DNA of 64,000 nucleotides from Shinella zoogloeoides (GCF_020883495.1 NZ_CP086610.1:1407501-1471500), one strand, 5' to 3'; numbered from the stretch's first letter, positions 36,710-45,760 are shown. Numbers and translations: made by a program. Notes: generated from the sequence alone by a model not told the origin.

Positions 36710-37629
36710 GGCCCGCGGCGATGCGCCAGGCCGTCGCCCATGTGAAGGCGACGTTCGGCGTCAGCGAGCGGCGGGCCTGCTCCATCATCAAGGCCGACCG
36801 CAAATCGGTGCGCTATCGCTCTTGCCGCCCGCCAGACACGGCGCTGCGGGAGCGGCTGCGCGCCCTGGCTGTCGAGCGGCGACGGTTCGGTTATCGCCGG
36901 CTGTTCGTGCTGCTGCGACGTGAAGGCGAGCCTTCGGGCAAGAACCGGATCTACCGGCTCTATCGCGAGGAAGGCCTGACGGTGCGTAAGCGTCGTTGCC
37001 GTCGTCGCGCCATCGGCACACGGGCGCCGATCCTGGTCGAGGCCAGGCCGAACGCCCGCTGGTCATTGGACTTTGTGCACGACCAGTTCGCCACGGGCCG
37101 CCGCTTCCGCATTCTCAACGTGGTCGACGACGTCACCCGCGAGTGCCTGGCGGCGATCCCCGACACCTCGATCTCGGGACGCCGCGTCGCGCGTGAGCTG
37201 ACAGCGCTGATCGCTCGGCGGGGCTGTCCTGCCATGATCGTCAGCGACAACGGCACGGAGTTTACGTCCACGGCCATCCTGGCCTGGGCGCAGGATCATG
37301 GCGTCGACTGGCACTACATCGCGCCGGGCAAGCCGACCCAGAACGGGTTTGTGGAATCCTTCAACGGCCGCATGCGCGACGAACTGTTGAACGAAAGCCT
37401 GTTCTTCGGCCTCGACCACGCCCGCCAGAAGGTCGCCGCCTGGGCGCTGGACTACAACACCCGCCGGCCGCACTCATCGATCGGCTACCTCACCCCGGAG
37501 GCTTTTGCCGCCAGTCTGACCGCAACAGGCCGACCCGCTGCGCAGGATGAAAGCTGCGCGGTCCGGCCTGTTGCTCACCCCACGCTACGAGGCGTAACTA
37601 ACCCAAGGACTCTGGTCGCCGCTGGATGA
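36703..37629 (+). CDS. IS3-family transposase OrfB (DDE integrase core)
   Basis: About 308 residues from the frameshift point. The DDE catalytic core shows WSLDFVHDQFATGRRFR (first D), IVSDNGTEFTSTAIL (second D) and NGFVESFNGRMRDELLNE (E), and the C-terminal YNTRRPHSSIGYLTP. It is made mainly as the OrfAB fusion by the -1 frameshift at 36697. The frame is intact, so the element may still be active. Confidence 0.94.
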   Translation: MVGPAAMRQAVAHVKATFGVSERRACSIIKADRKSVRYRSCRPPDTALRERLRALAVERRRFGYRRLFVLLRREGEPSGKNRIYRLYREEGLTVRKRRCRRRAIGTRAPILVEARPNARWSLDFVHDQFATGRRFRILNVVDDVTRECLAAIPDTSISGRRVARELTALIARRGCPAMIVSDNGTEFTSTAILAWAQDHGVDWHYIAPGKPTQNGFVESFNGRMRDELLNESLFFGLDHARQKVAAWALDYNTRRPHSSIGYLTPEAFAASLTATGRPAAQDESCAVRPVAHPTLRGVTNPRTLVAAG

Positions 37630-37902
37630 AAACTCAGAGGCACGTCAGCGGCCGGACCACTTGTCGGGGGAGTGGTGATGGATCGTGTCGGGCCCGGTGG
37701 GCTGTTCGTCTATGCTGCTGTCCTGCTGACCATGCTAGCGGTGTTAGCGGGCCTACGCGGTCGCTCTCGCTCCGCAATCGAGGTAAAGGCGACACGTTGC
37801 CCGAGTACGCCGATGATCACCGCCTCTCTCGATGCGATGATACGAACCCAGGACGAGCCGCAGAGCGTTCGGAACTAGCGCTGCGGCCCTGGCGACCGTT
37901 TG

Positions 37903-38352
37903 CTATGAGACAGCTTCGACCTTCAGCTCTCGGCCGTTGAATTGAACGGTCTCGCCGGCCTGAGCCCCGTCGATTACCTCGAAGATCGGCGCCATCGTCG
38001 ATATGCCCATAAGCTCGCGCCCATGGCAGACGAACTTGTCCGTTGACACCGCGACGACGAAGTAGCGACCCGACAACTTGATGACCGCCCCTTCTGTAAC
38101 CGCCGTCTTCGGTCCGAAGTCGATTGTTCTCAGCTTGTCGAGCTTGTCGGCGTAATCGTCCAGCGTATCGTCGAGCGCCTCGGCGAAGTCGCTCGCGATC
38201 TCGGCTTGTGCCTGTTCGTCGTTCTCGATCGGCTCGCTCCGATCCAAGCGAGCCGTGGAAACATAATCGAGATACTTGTCGCGAGCGCTCTGCAGAGCAG
38301 CGGTCTCCAACGACAGCATCGTTTCCCGGATGTGGTCTTTATTCCAATCCAT
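37903..38352 (-). CDS. GreA/GreB C-terminal-domain-like protein
   Basis: 149 residues: a helical N-terminal region (residues 1-85, acidic coiled helix with LDDTLDDYADKLDKLR) and a C-terminal FKBP-like domain with GISTMAPIFEVIDGAQAGET, which resembles the GreA/Rnk transcript-cleavage factor end. ATG at 38352 follows GAGGTG. It could bind the RNA polymerase secondary channel during stress; this is inference. It is the last gene of a run transcribed from msrB. Confidence 0.65.
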   Translation of the reverse strand: MDWNKDHIRETMLSLETAALQSARDKYLDYVSTARLDRSEPIENDEQAQAEIASDFAEALDDTLDDYADKLDKLRTIDFGPKTAVTEGAVIKLSGRYFVVAVSTDKFVCHGRELMGISTMAPIFEVIDGAQAGETVQFNGRELKVEAVS

Positions 38353-38438
38353 CTGCACCTCGTCGCATTGCAATTTGAAATGATAAGCCGATCTATCGGA
38401 GCAAGCCGTTGAAAGGCCGCGTTCCGCAGTCGGCGCCG

Positions 38439-39011
38439 TCATTCGTCGATGATGACGTCTTCGCCCTGGTAGGGGATCCTGATCAGCCGAGGATCCCGAA
38501 TGATGCTGGTCACGAGCCAGACATACGTCTGTTCTGCGGTATCGAAGCCGAGAATGCTGAATGCGCCGCCGAACGGGCATGCCGGAAAGTCGGGGAAGCC
38601 TTCTCGAAGAACGTAACGCTCGGGTTCGCGATCGAATTCGGCCTTGTAGACCTTCCGCAGCCCATGCTTGCTCGGAACGTCTTCGTCGCCCGCAGGCGCT
38701 GTTTCACGATGTTCCAGGAGGCGCTCGGAAAGATCACGGTGGCAGATCTCGTCGAACACGTCGAAGGCATCAATCAGCAAACCTTTTCGCTCGGTCGCGG
38801 GATCGGTGATCGCGTAGATGTTCGAAGCATCTTCGGCACCGTCCCCGCTTTCGAGACGCAGCGCTGCGTCGACGCGAATGGAGCATGGATCGAGCCTCGA
38901 TCCCAGTTCGAGATCGACCAGGTTGCCGTCCTTGACGCGGTACTCGCGGTCATAGCCCTTCGCGACGAAGGACTGCACTGCTTTTAGAACGTCGGTCACT
39001 TGGGCTGTCAT
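38439..39011 (-). CDS. Conserved hypothetical protein with small PRPP-synthetase-annotated domain
   Basis: 190 residues. The N-terminal half (AVQSFVAKGYDREYRVKDG and SNIYAITDPATERKGLLIDA) resembles the short proteins often annotated as phosphoribosylpyrophosphate synthetase but lacking the catalytic domain. The C-terminal half is unfamiliar. There is no signal peptide or membrane segment. It lies between corA and the GreA-like gene. Confidence 0.6.
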   Translation of the reverse strand: MTAQVTDVLKAVQSFVAKGYDREYRVKDGNLVDLELGSRLDPCSIRVDAALRLESGDGAEDASNIYAITDPATERKGLLIDAFDVFDEICHRDLSERLLEHRETAPAGDEDVPSKHGLRKVYKAEFDREPERYVLREGFPDFPACPFGGAFSILGFDTAEQTYVWLVTSIIRDPRLIRIPYQGEDVIIDE

Positions 39012-39102
39012 TGATGCACCTCGAGTTCACGTTGGGACGGAAGAGCGGCCGTGGACGGCGCGCGGCAGCCTGCTGGGTCTAGTCGCGGCTCGCGCGTAGC
39101 GA

Positions 39103-40071
39103 TCACAGCCACTTGGCCTTCTTGAACCGCACGAACAGGAAGAGGCAGAACATCAGCATGACACCAAGCACGACGAAGTAGCCGTAAGGCGTGTCCAGTT
39201 CCGGCATGTTCTTGAAGTTCATGCCGTATATGCCTGCAATCGCTGTCGGCACTGCGAGGATCGCGGCCCACGCCGCAAGTTGGCGGGTGACGACCCCGAT
39301 TCTTTGCGCTTCGAGAAGGCTGCTGAACTCGAATACAGTGGATAGCACCTGCAGGAGGCCATCGACCATGGACTGGACACGATCAACATGGTCGGCAACG
39401 TCGTTGAAGTAGGGCCGCACCTCAGCGCTGATGCAGGGAAAGTGTCCGCGCACGAGCTTGCGCACCAGCTCGGCCATAGCGCCAAGGGTGCGCTGAAAGC
39501 GCGTCAGCTCGCATCTCAGGCCGAAGATGCGAGCAACGTCCTCTCGCCCAAGGAAGTCGTCGAGCGATCGCCTTTCCATCGCAAGTACGTCATCCTCGAT
39601 CATTTCGAAGATGGGCAGATACTGATCCACGATCCGGTGAAGGATCGCGTGGAGGACGTAATCGACGCCTTTTCCGAACTGGGCGGGCGAACGCTCGAGT
39701 TGCTCTCGAAGGTTGCCCAATGCACCAGCGTTGCCGTGGCGAACGGTGATAAGATGGTTATGGCCAGTAAAGATCGCCGTCTTGCCGTAACGTATGCGGT
39801 CCCCGACCAGCTCAGCCGTCTGGGCGACGACGTAAAGCTCGCCGTTATAAACTTCGAGCTTGGGCGGGCATATCGGGTGCATCGCGTTGTCGATCGCTAA
39901 AGGATGCAGATTGTAGGTCGCCTGAAGCGCCCTCAGTTCGTTGACGGAGGGCTCGCTGAGCCCAATCCAGCAAAAGCCCGAACGGTTTTTGTCGAGTTCG
40001 ACGCGCTCGTCGATAGCTACTTCCCGGATACGTCGACCCTCGTTGTAGTAATATGCAGCGATAACACTCAT
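39103..40071 (-). CDS. corA: CorA family magnesium/cobalt channel
   Basis: A 322-residue CorA: a large cytoplasmic helical domain, two C-terminal membrane helices and the pore signature IYGMNFKNMPE (GMN). The C-terminus ends with basic KKAKWL, as in the family. ATG at 40071 overlaps the gst stop (ATGA). Confidence 0.92.
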   Translation of the reverse strand: MSVIAAYYYNEGRRIREVAIDERVELDKNRSGFCWIGLSEPSVNELRALQATYNLHPLAIDNAMHPICPPKLEVYNGELYVVAQTAELVGDRIRYGKTAIFTGHNHLITVRHGNAGALGNLREQLERSPAQFGKGVDYVLHAILHRIVDQYLPIFEMIEDDVLAMERRSLDDFLGREDVARIFGLRCELTRFQRTLGAMAELVRKLVRGHFPCISAEVRPYFNDVADHVDRVQSMVDGLLQVLSTVFEFSSLLEAQRIGVVTRQLAAWAAILAVPTAIAGIYGMNFKNMPELDTPYGYFVVLGVMLMFCLFLFVRFKKAKWL

Positions 40072-40772
40072 GCTGACCTCGCCGGAATGAGCAGCCCACG
40101 TTGGACTGCTGGGCGCGCGAGGCCGCGATCCAGCCACGCTTGGACATTCGAATGATTGCTAAGCCGCAGTAGGTCGCCGGCGTCGTAGGCGCCAACCAAG
40201 GCGTTGACCCAGCCGAGGGTCGCAATGTCGGCGATAGAATAGTCATCGACGATCCAGTCGCGCCCGTCCAGTTGGCGGTCTAAGACTCCCAGGAGGCGTT
40301 TGGATTCATCAGCGAAACGCTTCTGAGGACGCTTATCCTCATAGTCCTTGCCGCCCCCGCGCAGGAAAAAGCCGAGTTGACCGAACATCGGGCCAATCGC
40401 CGACATCTGGAAGAATACCCAGCTTAGCGCCTCGTAGCGCTTGGCTGATGCTCTCGGGACGAGCTGGTCGGCCTTCTCCGCCAAATAAACGAGGATCGCG
40501 CCGGATTCCCAAACGCCGAGCGGCTTACCGTCCGGACCCATTGGGTCGATGATCGCTGGTATGCGGCCATTCGGGTTTAGCGAAACGAAGGCCGGATCTT
40601 TGCTTTCGTTCTTAGAGATGTCGATAAAGTGCGGCTCGTACGGCAGGCCGATCTCCTCGAGCATGATCGAGACCTTGACGCCGTTGGGCGTGGGCGCGGC
40701 GTAGAGCTGCAGGAGGTCAGGGTTGGATGCCGGCCAGCGTTGTGCGATCGGAAACGACGAAAGATCTGGCAT
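40068..40772 (-). CDS. Glutathione S-transferase, YghU/YfcG type
   Basis: 234 residues. The thioredoxin-like N-domain (LYAAPTPNGVKVSIMLEEIG) and LGVWESGAILVYLAE glutathione site are typical of Nu-class enzymes that reduce disulfides of glutathionylated substrates. It has the FFQMSAIGPMFGQLGFFLR region of this class. A role in detoxification of peroxides is plausible. Confidence 0.88.
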   Translation of the reverse strand: MPDLSSFPIAQRWPASNPDLLQLYAAPTPNGVKVSIMLEEIGLPYEPHFIDISKNESKDPAFVSLNPNGRIPAIIDPMGPDGKPLGVWESGAILVYLAEKADQLVPRASAKRYEALSWVFFQMSAIGPMFGQLGFFLRGGGKDYEDKRPQKRFADESKRLLGVLDRQLDGRDWIVDDYSIADIATLGWVNALVGAYDAGDLLRLSNHSNVQAWLDRGLARPAVQRGLLIPARSA

Positions 40773-40906
40773 GATGTGGCGATCCTAACAACTCGATGGC
40801 TGAGGAGCGGTATGACCGCTTGATTAGCTGGGTTTCGGGCCCGCACCATCAGTGGATGCGGGTCCGATGGTGCGACCCAGGGGCTCAGCCGCAAATGTGG
40901 CTGCAG

Positions 40907-41446
40907 CTATTCCGCTGCCGCGCCGGCCTCAGCCTGGGTGTCGCCAGCGTCTTTACGCTTCGGGAGCACCCAGTTAGCGCGCGGGAAATGACAGGTATAT
41001 CCGCCCGGCCTCTTCTCCAGATAATCCTGGTGCTCCGGCTCTGCTTCCCAGAAGTCACCCACGGGCTCGACTTCGGTGACGACCTTGCCGTCCCACAGTC
41101 CGGACGCGTCGACGTCGGCTATCGTATCTTCGGCGATGCGCTTCTGCTCCTCGTCGATGTAATAGATGCCAGATCGATAGGAGAGGCCGCGGTCGTTGCC
41201 CTGGCGGTTCTTTGTCGTCGGATCATGGATCTGGAAGAAGTATTCCAGGATATTACGGTAGCTCGTCACTGTCGGGTCGAAGGTGATCTCGATCCCCTCC
41301 GCATGAGTGCCATGGTTGCGATAGGTGGCGTTCGGCACGTCGCCGCCGGTGTAGCCGACGCGGGTCGAAACGATGCCGGGCTGCTTGCGGATCAGATCCT
41401 GCATTCCCCAAAAGCATCCGCCAGCGAGAACAGCGCGCTGATGCAT
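40907..41446 (-). CDS. msrA: Peptide-methionine (S)-S-oxide reductase MsrA (copy 2)
   Basis: A 179-residue MsrA with the canonical active site [16 protein letters not shown], then [20 protein letters not shown] and [14 protein letters not shown]. Directly after msrB in the same operon, so the R- and S-forms of methionine sulfoxide are handled together. Followed by gst, corA and two more genes. Confidence 0.93.
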   Translation of the reverse strand: MHQRAVLAGGCFWGMQDLIRKQPGIVSTRVGYTGGDVPNATYRNHGTHAEGIEITFDPTVTSYRNILEYFFQIHDPTTKNRQGNDRGLSYRSGIYYIDEEQKRIAEDTIADVDASGLWDGKVVTEVEPVGDFWEAEPEHQDYLEKRPGGYTCHFPRANWVLPKRKDAGDTQAEAGAAAE

Positions 41447-41447
41447 G

Positions 41448-41891
41448 TTAAGCCTCCTCTACTTGGTCGAGATACTCGCCATAGCCCGCGGCTTCCATCT
41501 CATCGCGCGGGATGAATCGAAGCGATGCCGAGTTGATGCAGTAGCGCAGGCCGCCGCGGTCGGACGGCCCGTCCGGAAACACGTGGCCAAGATGGCTGTC
41601 GCCGTGCACCGAGCGAACCTCCGTCCGGACCATGCCATGCGAGCTGTCTCGCACTTCGTTCACGTGAGCCGCGACGATCGGCTTGGTAAAGCTCGGCCAG
41701 CCAGTGCCGGACTCGAACTTGTCCGTCGACGCGAACAACGGCTCGCCGGATACGACGTCAACGTAGATGCCCGCCTCCTTGTTGTCGTTATACTCGCCGG
41801 TAAAGGGTCTCTCGGTGCCGTCCTGCTGGGTGATCCGGCGTTGTTCCGGGGTCAGGCGTTCGATTGCTGCCTGCGACTTTTCAAACTTCAT
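41448..41891 (-). CDS. msrB: Peptide-methionine (R)-S-oxide reductase MsrB
   Basis: 147 residues. Core [31 protein letters not shown] and catalytic cysteine in [13 protein letters not shown]. The two zinc-binding CxxC pairs of many MsrB are missing ([20 protein letters not shown]), so it is the zinc-free type and lacks the usual resolving cysteine there. It starts the msrB-msrA-gst-corA run and has an operator palindrome upstream (42,003). Confidence 0.93.
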   Translation of the reverse strand: MKFEKSQAAIERLTPEQRRITQQDGTERPFTGEYNDNKEAGIYVDVVSGEPLFASTDKFESGTGWPSFTKPIVAAHVNEVRDSSHGMVRTEVRSVHGDSHLGHVFPDGPSDRGGLRYCINSASLRFIPRDEMEAAGYGEYLDQVEEA

Positions 41892-42002
41892 GGTGAGTCT
41901 CCATTACTTAGTTAGAGGGCCAGGCACACTACGTTCAATTTATCACGTCGATACTCACATCAACTATCGCAGTGGCTCCAACGATAATCCAATACGTCGT
42001 GC

Positions 42003-42017
42003 GTATAGTTTCTATAC
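42003..42017. promoter_or_regulatory. Operator-like palindrome, TATAGTTTCNATA type, msrB operon
   Basis: GTATAGTTTCTATAC, arms GTAT/ATAC about the same core as at 27,337 and 34,069. It lies ~112 bases upstream of msrB and downstream of the lysR stop. Confidence 0.65.
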
Positions 42018-42041
42018 CGCACATGCCTCTTGCTTGGCGGG

Positions 42042-42917
42042 TCAACTCCAATCGTAACGGGCTGCAAGCTGAGCGACTTTTCGTATCTCGACCGGTGCCG
42101 TAGATCCGGACACGGTGGCGATTACGATCTCACGCTCCAACGCGAAGCCCTCGATCGGCCTTGTGATCAGGCCGTGGGTGGTGGCCGCGCGTTCGGGCAA
42201 AATGCATATCCCCCGCCCTTCGGCGACGACGCGCTGCACCCAGTCGTCTCGATCTGAGCGGAAGCGAGGGCGCATGCGCACCTCTCGACGCGCGAAGTGC
42301 TCGAAGATTTGATCGCGGCACTCGCATTTCAGTCGATCGACGAACGGGAAAGCAAGCAGGTCTTCACCACGAACGACTTCGCACGCCGCCAAGGGGTGAT
42401 CTGCAGCGCAGCCGAGCACGAAGCGCTCCCGGAAGAGAGGACGCACATCAAGTTTACGATCCGGCCTTGATTCGCGAGGCAGGATGCACGCGTGATATTT
42501 GCCTGAGAGCACCTCCGACGTGTCCTCGCCCGATTGGAGCGAGTGCAGTTTGATCTCGATGGACGGCACCTCTTCCAGCGCGCTGTCGAAAAAGGCTGTG
42601 AAGGTCCTCGGGCCGACGCTGGAGGCGACAGCAACGTCGAGAACACGATGCCGCCCCATTGCCCAGTTTTCCGAGTGGTGTCTTACGCTCTTCATCGCGA
42701 CCAGCATTCGGCGGAATTCCAACTCGACGTCCTGACCCAGGCTCGTCAGCCGGCTGTTCTTCCCGTCACGATAGATGAGCGGTCCACCGAGTTCCTCCTC
42801 CAGGCGGCGGATCGCTCGTGTCAGGCTTGGTTGTGAGACACCACTGAGACGAGCAGCCGCAGTGAAATTCAGCGTCTCGGCCAAGTTGATGAAATAGCTG
42901 ACCTGATTGAGTTCCAT
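42042..42917 (-). CDS. LysR-type transcriptional regulator
   Basis: 291 residues. N-terminal winged HTH (FTAAARLSGVSQPSLTRAI with RRLEEELGGPLIYR), then a periplasmic-binding-like effector domain with cysteines (KCECRDQIF near residue 208). Start ATG at 42917 has the family-standard MELNQVSYFINLAE. Candidate regulator of the T-N11-A palindromes that recur in the island. HypT/OxyR-type redox sensing would fit the cysteine pair, but is not shown. Confidence 0.87.
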   Translation of the reverse strand: MELNQVSYFINLAETLNFTAAARLSGVSQPSLTRAIRRLEEELGGPLIYRDGKNSRLTSLGQDVELEFRRMLVAMKSVRHHSENWAMGRHRVLDVAVASSVGPRTFTAFFDSALEEVPSIEIKLHSLQSGEDTSEVLSGKYHACILPRESRPDRKLDVRPLFRERFVLGCAADHPLAACEVVRGEDLLAFPFVDRLKCECRDQIFEHFARREVRMRPRFRSDRDDWVQRVVAEGRGICILPERAATTHGLITRPIEGFALEREIVIATVSGSTAPVEIRKVAQLAARYDWS

Positions 42918-42982
42918 AGCCCTTTGGCCTGCGCCCTGACGAGTGGCACCCCAGAGGACCGATCCGACTACAGCCTCAGAAG

Positions 42983-42997
42983 TATGCGCGACGCATA
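42983..42997. promoter_or_regulatory. TATGCG-N3-CGCATA operator-like palindrome, site 1
   Basis: TATGCGCGACGCATA between divergent lysR and hydrolase-OsmC genes. The same 6+6 arms recur at 43,023 and 46,817. Confidence 0.65.
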
Positions 42998-43022
42998 TAA
43001 TCATGGTTTAGGGGCTTGTCTA

Positions 43023-43037
43023 TATGCGCCGCGCATA
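43023..43037. promoter_or_regulatory. TATGCG-N3-CGCATA operator-like palindrome, site 2
   Basis: TATGCGCCGCGCATA, extended to an almost perfect 21-base palindrome (43020-43040). It is 75-90 bases upstream of the hydrolase-OsmC ATG. Confidence 0.7.
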
Positions 43038-43111
43038 TAGAAAGAATGTCTTGGGCTGCTAGTTCGGGTCGATGGTGCTCCTGCTAAGCCGCCGTTGGAG
43101 GCTCGACGCAT

Positions 43112-44338
43112 ATGGCAGGAACGCGGTTCACGTTTGCCGGGGGAGGGGGGTCTGAACTAACCGGGCACCTGGAGGCGCCAGAAGGCACTCCTCGCGGCTG
43201 GGCGATTTTCGCCCATTGTTTCACTTGCGGGAAGGACAGCCGCGCCGCCGTGCACATCGCACGCGCGCTCTCGCGGGCCGGTATCGGCGTCTTGCGGTTC
43301 GACTTCGCCGGCACAGGGATCGCGAGTTCCGCGGAAGAAGCGGTAAGCTTCGCTTCTGACGTCGACGATCTGAGGGCAGCCGCGGAGGCCATGGCGGCCG
43401 CCGGTATGCCACCCGCCCTCCTTGTCGGGCACAGCCTGGGTGGAACGGCTGCGATCGTAGCCGCTGCCGCGCTGCCGGATGTCGCCGCGGTGGTGACGAT
43501 CGGTGCGCCGGCCGACCTTCAGCATATCTTGCGCGTTTTCCGGCCTGGCGACCTTGACGCGATAGCGAGCGAGGGCGAGGCCTCTGTGGAGATCGCTGGC
43601 AGGCCCTTCCTCATCCGCCGCACCTTCCTGGAAACGGTAGAGCGAGCCGACATCGAGAAGTCCATCGCCGCGCTTCGACGTCCGGTGCTGGTCATGCATT
43701 CGCCGGTGGACCAAGTCGTGGGCATCGAGCACGCCTCGCGCATCTTCGTCGCATCACGCCATCCTAAGAGTTTTGTCTCGCTCGACACGGCGGATCACCT
43801 TCTCACCGACGTCGACGATGCGAACTACGCCTCAGCTATGGTCGCCGCGTGGGCCAGCCGCTTTCTTCCGCCGCTAGCGGCGGATCTTCCGCAGGTCGAG
43901 GCGGCAAAAGGTGTCGTTGCGTCGGAGACGCTAGCGGGGAAGTTCCAGCTCACGGTCCGCAGTGGCGAGCATACTCTGTTCGCCGACGAGCCGGAATCGG
44001 TCGGAGGTCTTGGGAGCGGCCTGTCTCCCTACGAACTGGTGTCAGCCGGGCTAGCTGCCTGCACGGTGATGACGATGCGCCTTTACGCCAACCGCAAGGG
44101 CTTCCCGCTCGAAAGAGCGACGACGAGCGTGCGGCACGAGAAGGTGGCGGACATAATGCCTCCCGACCGCTTCACACGCACCATCGTTCTCGATGGGCCG
44201 CTCAGTGATGATCAACGCGCGCGCATTCTTGAGATCGCGGATCGGTGTCCCGTCGATCTGACGCTCGTCCGGGGTTCTGATGTGCAGACCGAGCTTTCGA
44301 GCGGCGGCCAGCCTGCAGGTGCAAGGCCGTCGAACTGA
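43112..44338 (+). CDS. Bifunctional alpha/beta hydrolase-OsmC fusion protein
   Basis: 408 residues. N-terminal hydrolase with the nucleophile elbow VGHSLGGTA (Ser near residue 107), C-terminal OsmC/Ohr domain (from ~residue 270) with its two peroxidatic cysteines, GLAACTVMTMRL and DRCPVDLTLV. OsmC proteins reduce organic hydroperoxides; the hydrolase may free the acyl part. GGAGG precedes the ATG at 43112. Such fusions are known in other bacteria. Two operator-like palindromes lie upstream. Confidence 0.92.
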   Translation: MAGTRFTFAGGGGSELTGHLEAPEGTPRGWAIFAHCFTCGKDSRAAVHIARALSRAGIGVLRFDFAGTGIASSAEEAVSFASDVDDLRAAAEAMAAAGMPPALLVGHSLGGTAAIVAAAALPDVAAVVTIGAPADLQHILRVFRPGDLDAIASEGEASVEIAGRPFLIRRTFLETVERADIEKSIAALRRPVLVMHSPVDQVVGIEHASRIFVASRHPKSFVSLDTADHLLTDVDDANYASAMVAAWASRFLPPLAADLPQVEAAKGVVASETLAGKFQLTVRSGEHTLFADEPESVGGLGSGLSPYELVSAGLAACTVMTMRLYANRKGFPLERATTSVRHEKVADIMPPDRFTRTIVLDGPLSDDQRARILEIADRCPVDLTLVRGSDVQTELSSGGQPAGARPSN

Positions 44339-44365
44339 TTGGCACACAGCGTTTAGGGTGATCGG

Positions 44366-44902
44366 ATGATGAGCCTGCCAGCTACAGACCAGACGCCGAC
44401 GCAAACCGAGCGAGCGATACTCGCGGGTGGCTGTTTCTGGGGCCTGGAGGATTTGCTGCGCCGCGCCAAGGGGGTCGTGGCCACGCGTGTCGGCTATATT
44501 GGCGGTGAAATGCCAGATCCGACTTATGCGAGACATTACGGCCACGCGGAAGCCGTCGAGGTGACCTTCGATCCGTCCATTCTGACGTATCGGGCTCTAC
44601 TGGAACTATTCTTCCAGATTCATGATCCGACGACCTACGAGCAACAGGGCAGCGACGTCGGCCCAAGCTATCGGTCGGCGATATTCTATACGTCTAAAGC
44701 GCAGATGGACATCGCCTTAGCGACGATCGCCGAGATCGAAGCCTCGGGTCGCTGGCCTGGGCCAGTCGTGTCCGAGATCAACCCGGAAGAATCCTTCTGG
44801 GAGGCTGAGCCCGAGCATCAGAAGTATCTCCTGCGTCAACCCGGTGGCTATAGCTGCCACTTCCCGCGACCGACCTGGCGATTGGACCGAGCGAACCGAT
44901 GA
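44366..44902 (+). CDS. msrA: Peptide-methionine (S)-S-oxide reductase MsrA (copy 3)
   Basis: 178 residues with the active site [17 protein letters not shown] and [15 protein letters not shown]. It is about as similar to copy 2 as MsrA subfamilies are in general, and clearly different from copy 1. It follows the OsmC fusion by 27 bases, so it is likely co-transcribed under the MarR-type operator. Confidence 0.93.
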   Translation: MMSLPATDQTPTQTERAILAGGCFWGLEDLLRRAKGVVATRVGYIGGEMPDPTYARHYGHAEAVEVTFDPSILTYRALLELFFQIHDPTTYEQQGSDVGPSYRSAIFYTSKAQMDIALATIAEIEASGRWPGPVVSEINPEESFWEAEPEHQKYLLRQPGGYSCHFPRPTWRLDRANR

Positions 44903-44978
44903 GCGAGCTTCGACTATCATCGACAATACTGCTGCAAGGGTGCTCGCGCTTTGTCGTGCTGCCAGCCGGGTCACCGTC

Positions 44979-45740
44979 ATGATGCCGGAATACGTGATCG
45001 CCGGCTTGTGGGGCCTTTTGTCGGGAAGCGGACTGCTGGTGGGGGCGGTGCTGGCGGACGTGCTTTTCGGGCGGCTTACTCACCGCATGATCTCCGCAGT
45101 CATGGGCTTTGGTGGCGGCGTGATGATTGCCGTTGTCGCTACCGAACTCATCGGCGATCGCGTTTCGGCCGGGATGGGCCCATTTGCGATCTTCGCGCTA
45201 CTCGCCGGAGCTGCGATCTTCAGCGGCACGAACTGGTTTTTGTCTCGCCAAGGCGCGAAGCACCGAAAGCGATGCGGTGAATGCACGGAACAGGCCACTG
45301 AACAGGAGCACCGCGGTAGTGGTGCTGCAATTGCGCTCGGCAGCGTTCTCGACGGAATTCCAGAGGCCCTTGTGATCGGGATGTCGGTGGCTGGTGGCGG
45401 CAGGATCAGCCTGGCCGTCGTGGCAGGCTTCTTTCTTGCAAACGTGCCCCAGGGCCTATCGAGCACTTCAGGAATGAAGGTTGCGGGCCGACCCCGAAGC
45501 TATATCTACGCGGTCTGGATCGGCATTCCCCTACTCGTTTGCGTTGCCGCCGGTGTGGGAAATCTCATCCTCGGCTCGGCATCGACTCAGGCGCCAGCCA
45601 TCCTTTCTTTCGCGGCCGGCGCCGTCATAGCGATGCTGGCAGAAGCTATGATTCCCGAAGCGTTCGAAAAGGCGCCGCCGTTCATAGGGCTCATCACGGT
45701 CGTGGGATTTCTGGCGGCATATCTCATCGCTCAACATTGA
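44979..45740 (+). CDS. ZIP-family metal transporter
   Basis: About 253 residues with eight hydrophobic segments and the ZIP signature ALGSVLDGIPEALVIGMS plus FFLANVPQGLSSTSGM. The loop GAKHRKRCGECTEQATEQEH has a histidine-cysteine-rich stretch that may bind zinc. The ATG at 44979/44982 has a poor ribosome site; an upstream start in the same frame is possible. Overlaps nothing and follows msrA copy 3. Zinc, iron or manganese is the likely substrate. Confidence 0.8.
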   Translation: MMPEYVIAGLWGLLSGSGLLVGAVLADVLFGRLTHRMISAVMGFGGGVMIAVVATELIGDRVSAGMGPFAIFALLAGAAIFSGTNWFLSRQGAKHRKRCGECTEQATEQEHRGSGAAIALGSVLDGIPEALVIGMSVAGGGRISLAVVAGFFLANVPQGLSSTSGMKVAGRPRSYIYAVWIGIPLLVCVAAGVGNLILGSASTQAPAILSFAAGAVIAMLAEAMIPEAFEKAPPFIGLITVVGFLAAYLIAQH

Positions 45741-45760
45741 TTCATGCGATTGCGATGGTC

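Larger units (their letters stand above)
36379..37647 (+). mobile_element. IS3-family insertion sequence in the MFS gene
   Basis: Terminal inverted repeats begin TGACGTGCCCCTGAG on the left and TGACGTGCCTCTGAG (inward) on the right. A 4-bp target duplication GCGG flanks it (36375-36378 and 37648-37651). Two frames orfA/orfB overlap with a frameshift signal. Length 1269 bp. Confidence 0.93.
35325..37878 (+). pseudogene. MFS transporter gene split by an IS3-family element
   Basis: The 5' part (35325-36378) encodes eleven or so membrane segments of an MFS exporter, such as GLLGTLLIVRAGQEGFSAA and FGVVSMGSWATGQALL. After the element and its 4-bp duplicate, the frame continues at 37652 with AGPLVGGVVMDRVGPGGLF to a stop at 37878. 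Removing the element with one duplicate restores a 426-codon frame of normal MFS length. The start overlaps the DM13 stop by 4 bases. The insertion is therefore recent and the rest of the gene undamaged. Confidence 0.9.
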
